The notes under the pieces are model-generated. The model did not search any database. It was not told the DNA's origin and saw only the letters and a program-made list of their open reading frames with translations. From positions 1-5,755 of the forward strand of contig NZ_JACIYL010000227.1 of the NCBI RefSeq assembly GCF_014359955.1: a stretch of DNA of 5,755 nucleotides, given 5' to 3'. The position numbers were made by a program, and so were the translations under genes. This DNA is from Thermogutta sp. (GTDB taxonomy: Bacteria > Planctomycetota > Planctomycetia > Pirellulales > Thermoguttaceae). Of this stretch, positions 4,402-5,755 are shown piece by piece; the first letter of the stretch is position 1; every line of letters starts with the position of its first letter.

Positions 4402-5755
4402 TCAACGCTCCACGGTGAGTAAATACCAGGTTGCCGGCTGGTTGCCCAGCGTCACCTTCCAGCCGGCGTCTGTGGCCAATGCCTGGAAGACCATGCCCAG
4501 TGGTTTGCCGTTTGCATCCAGTGGTTGGCAATCAATGCGCTTCGCCTTCCATCCTTTCAGTTCCAGTTCACCTCGCACCACCTCAATCACGGTTGGCGCT
4601 CGCCCCCAATCTTCCAGACTCGTACGATCGGTATTCCACCGCTGGGCCGTATTTTCCACCCGAGCAGTGGCGCTTACCAGGAGACGACCAGCTTCCGCAA
4701 TGGGCTGATCATCCAGCGCGCACACGGTGATGCCCGCGAAATCATTCGCCACCTTCATGTCAACCTGGGAAGGCCGGTCCGGAATCTCTTTAAGGTGTCC
4801 GACGACAGCCTTCCACCGGGGGCTGTCCACCACGACAAGGCCTGCCGATCGGTTTTTCGTACACCATTTGATTTGACCGGTATCGGCGATGATCGGATTT
4901 TCATCAGAAGAAGGAATCGGAGTAAACGGCGGCCCGTCAAACGACGCCACCCGCACCGCGTGCTTGAGCGGTAAGGCCAGAGGAAAGCCCGGCGTGAAAA
5001 ACGGCATCAGGTCCCGACGGCCTGTCAAGCGGATACTTTCCCGTACCTGCTCTGGCGTATAGGTCCTGGTCACCACTTCCCTGGCCGTTTGCACGTCTCC
5101 GCGAAGAAATGCCAGACTGCACGCCGCCAGTTGTGTCATTTTCACCGGATCAAACGCGAGATCGAAATGCCCCGCAATCCGCGGTTCTTTTCCCACCACT
5201 TCCTGATGCATGAGCGTGTACCAGAAAATTCCATCCCAGTCCTGAAATGCGCCGTAGGCAGCCAGAATGGGGATGCCTTCGCAGGCATATTGATGGGGAA
5301 ACGGATGATTGACCTCCGATACCGTATAGGGTTTTCCGACTACTGGCGTCCGCGCGAGCTGAACAACCGTGGAATGCAGGGGATCCACCACCATGGGCGT
5401 ATTTGGAATTCGGAAGCCTACCGTGCGCCCGGTCTGCGGATCGCGAATATACGAGGGATGCTGCCAGTACACGTGGCCGTCCACAACATCGAGGAGAGAC
5501 GTTCCCACCACGATTGGATAACCTGTGTGCCCGTGTCCGTGATCACTATTTCCAATGAGAAGCTGTTTTACACCAATCTCCTCTTTTAAGTACCGTTTCA
5601 TACTCAAGAAATATTCCTTTTCCACTGCCATGTAGAACTGGGCTTCTGTATGAAACCGCAACGGCGAGGCCTTGGCAAATTCCGCCGGACGAAGTCGGGG
5701 GATGAGCTCCCCTTCACCGACCCCGGCCTCCGCAGCAATCTGTCTGCGGACTTCC
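4402..5755 (-). CDS. Clan GH-A-like glycoside hydrolase, C-terminal part (5' end outside the window)
   Basis: About 450 C-terminal residues of a larger enzyme are visible; the frame stays open to the right edge, so the true start lies beyond it. The TTG at 5661 is an internal leucine codon (…KASPLRFHTEAQFY…). The order fits the second half of a TIM barrel: a helix (EKEYFLSMKRYLKEEIG), a strand with LLIGNSDHG, DVVDGHVYWQHP with its HxY-type motif, then YTVSEVNHPFP, whose Glu (codon 5314-5316) is the likely nucleophile, then DGIFWYTLMHQ with the usual tryptophan. The acid/base Asn-Glu pair would precede the window edge. The last 150 or so residues form a probable beta domain carrying LLVSATARVENTAQRW…WGRAPTVIE, typical of such enzymes. 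It probably cleaves a polysaccharide, outside the cytoplasm if a signal peptide exists upstream. Family and substrate are not determinable. Confidence 0.75.
   Translation of the reverse strand, partial: EVRRQIAAEAGVGEGELIPRLRPAEFAKASPLRFHTEAQFYMAVEKEYFLSMKRYLKEEIGVKQLLIGNSDHGHGHTGYPIVVGTSLLDVVDGHVYWQHPSYIRDPQTGRTVGFRIPNTPMVVDPLHSTVVQLARTPVVGKPYTVSEVNHPFPHQYACEGIPILAAYGAFQDWDGIFWYTLMHQEVVGKEPRIAGHFDLAFDPVKMTQLAACSLAFLRGDVQTAREVVTRTYTPEQVRESIRLTGRRDLMPFFTPGFPLALPLKHAVRVASFDGPPFTPIPSSDENPIIADTGQIKWCTKNRSAGLVVVDSPRWKAVVGHLKEIPDRPSQVDMKVANDFAGITVCALDDQPIAEAGRLLVSATARVENTAQRWNTDRTSLEDWGRAPTVIEVVRGELELKGWKAKRIDCQPLDANGKPLGMVFQALATDAGWKVTLGNQPATWYLLTVER

Overview
The window looks like a stretch of chromosome from a free-living bacterium with moderately high GC, most plausibly a planctomycete (Planctomycetota). 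This is inferred from protein style, not from a search. The hints are a membrane-anchored metallophosphoesterase with an 'LPGNES…LPxLPPALNGLxIVQLTDLHF' lead-in, a very large clan-A-type glycoside hydrolase with a C-terminal beta domain, wide intergenic gaps, and one long gene with no clear Shine-Dalgarno. There are no rRNA or tRNA genes, no transposase and no multi-unit CRISPR array.

Layout, left to right: 1-339 holds no gene I can support. 340-747 (minus) is a small DUF423-family membrane protein with a GTG start and a good ribosome binding site. 748-1270 is a 523-base gap between two divergent genes and is the most unusual part of the window. It has a 12-bp palindrome, a single element resembling a CRISPR repeat (ending GGGATTGAAAC), a 6-bp dyad abutting TATATAAT, and then about 300 bases rich in predicted hairpins running up to the next gene. 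1271-2779 (plus) is a 502-residue membrane-anchored calcineurin-like metallophosphoesterase with all its metal-binding motifs. 2858-3772 (plus) is an NAD(P)-dependent beta-hydroxyacid-dehydrogenase-type oxidoreductase, 78 bases downstream and possibly co-transcribed. 3815-4318 (minus) is an unrecognised small protein with about five membrane segments, convergent with the oxidoreductase. 4402 to the right edge (minus) is the C-terminal part of a glycoside hydrolase whose 5' end lies outside the window.

The four complete genes and one partial gene do not form an obvious pathway. The two plus-strand genes could be one transcription unit driven from the structured leader. The two minus-strand genes on the right could be another, read from the glycoside hydrolase into the membrane protein, with a weak internal promoter in the 83-base gap. 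I found no clear new defence or mobile system. The best lead for something undescribed is the structured 748-1270 region: a candidate cis-regulatory RNA or small RNA upstream of the phosphoesterase, plus the lone CRISPR-repeat-like element.
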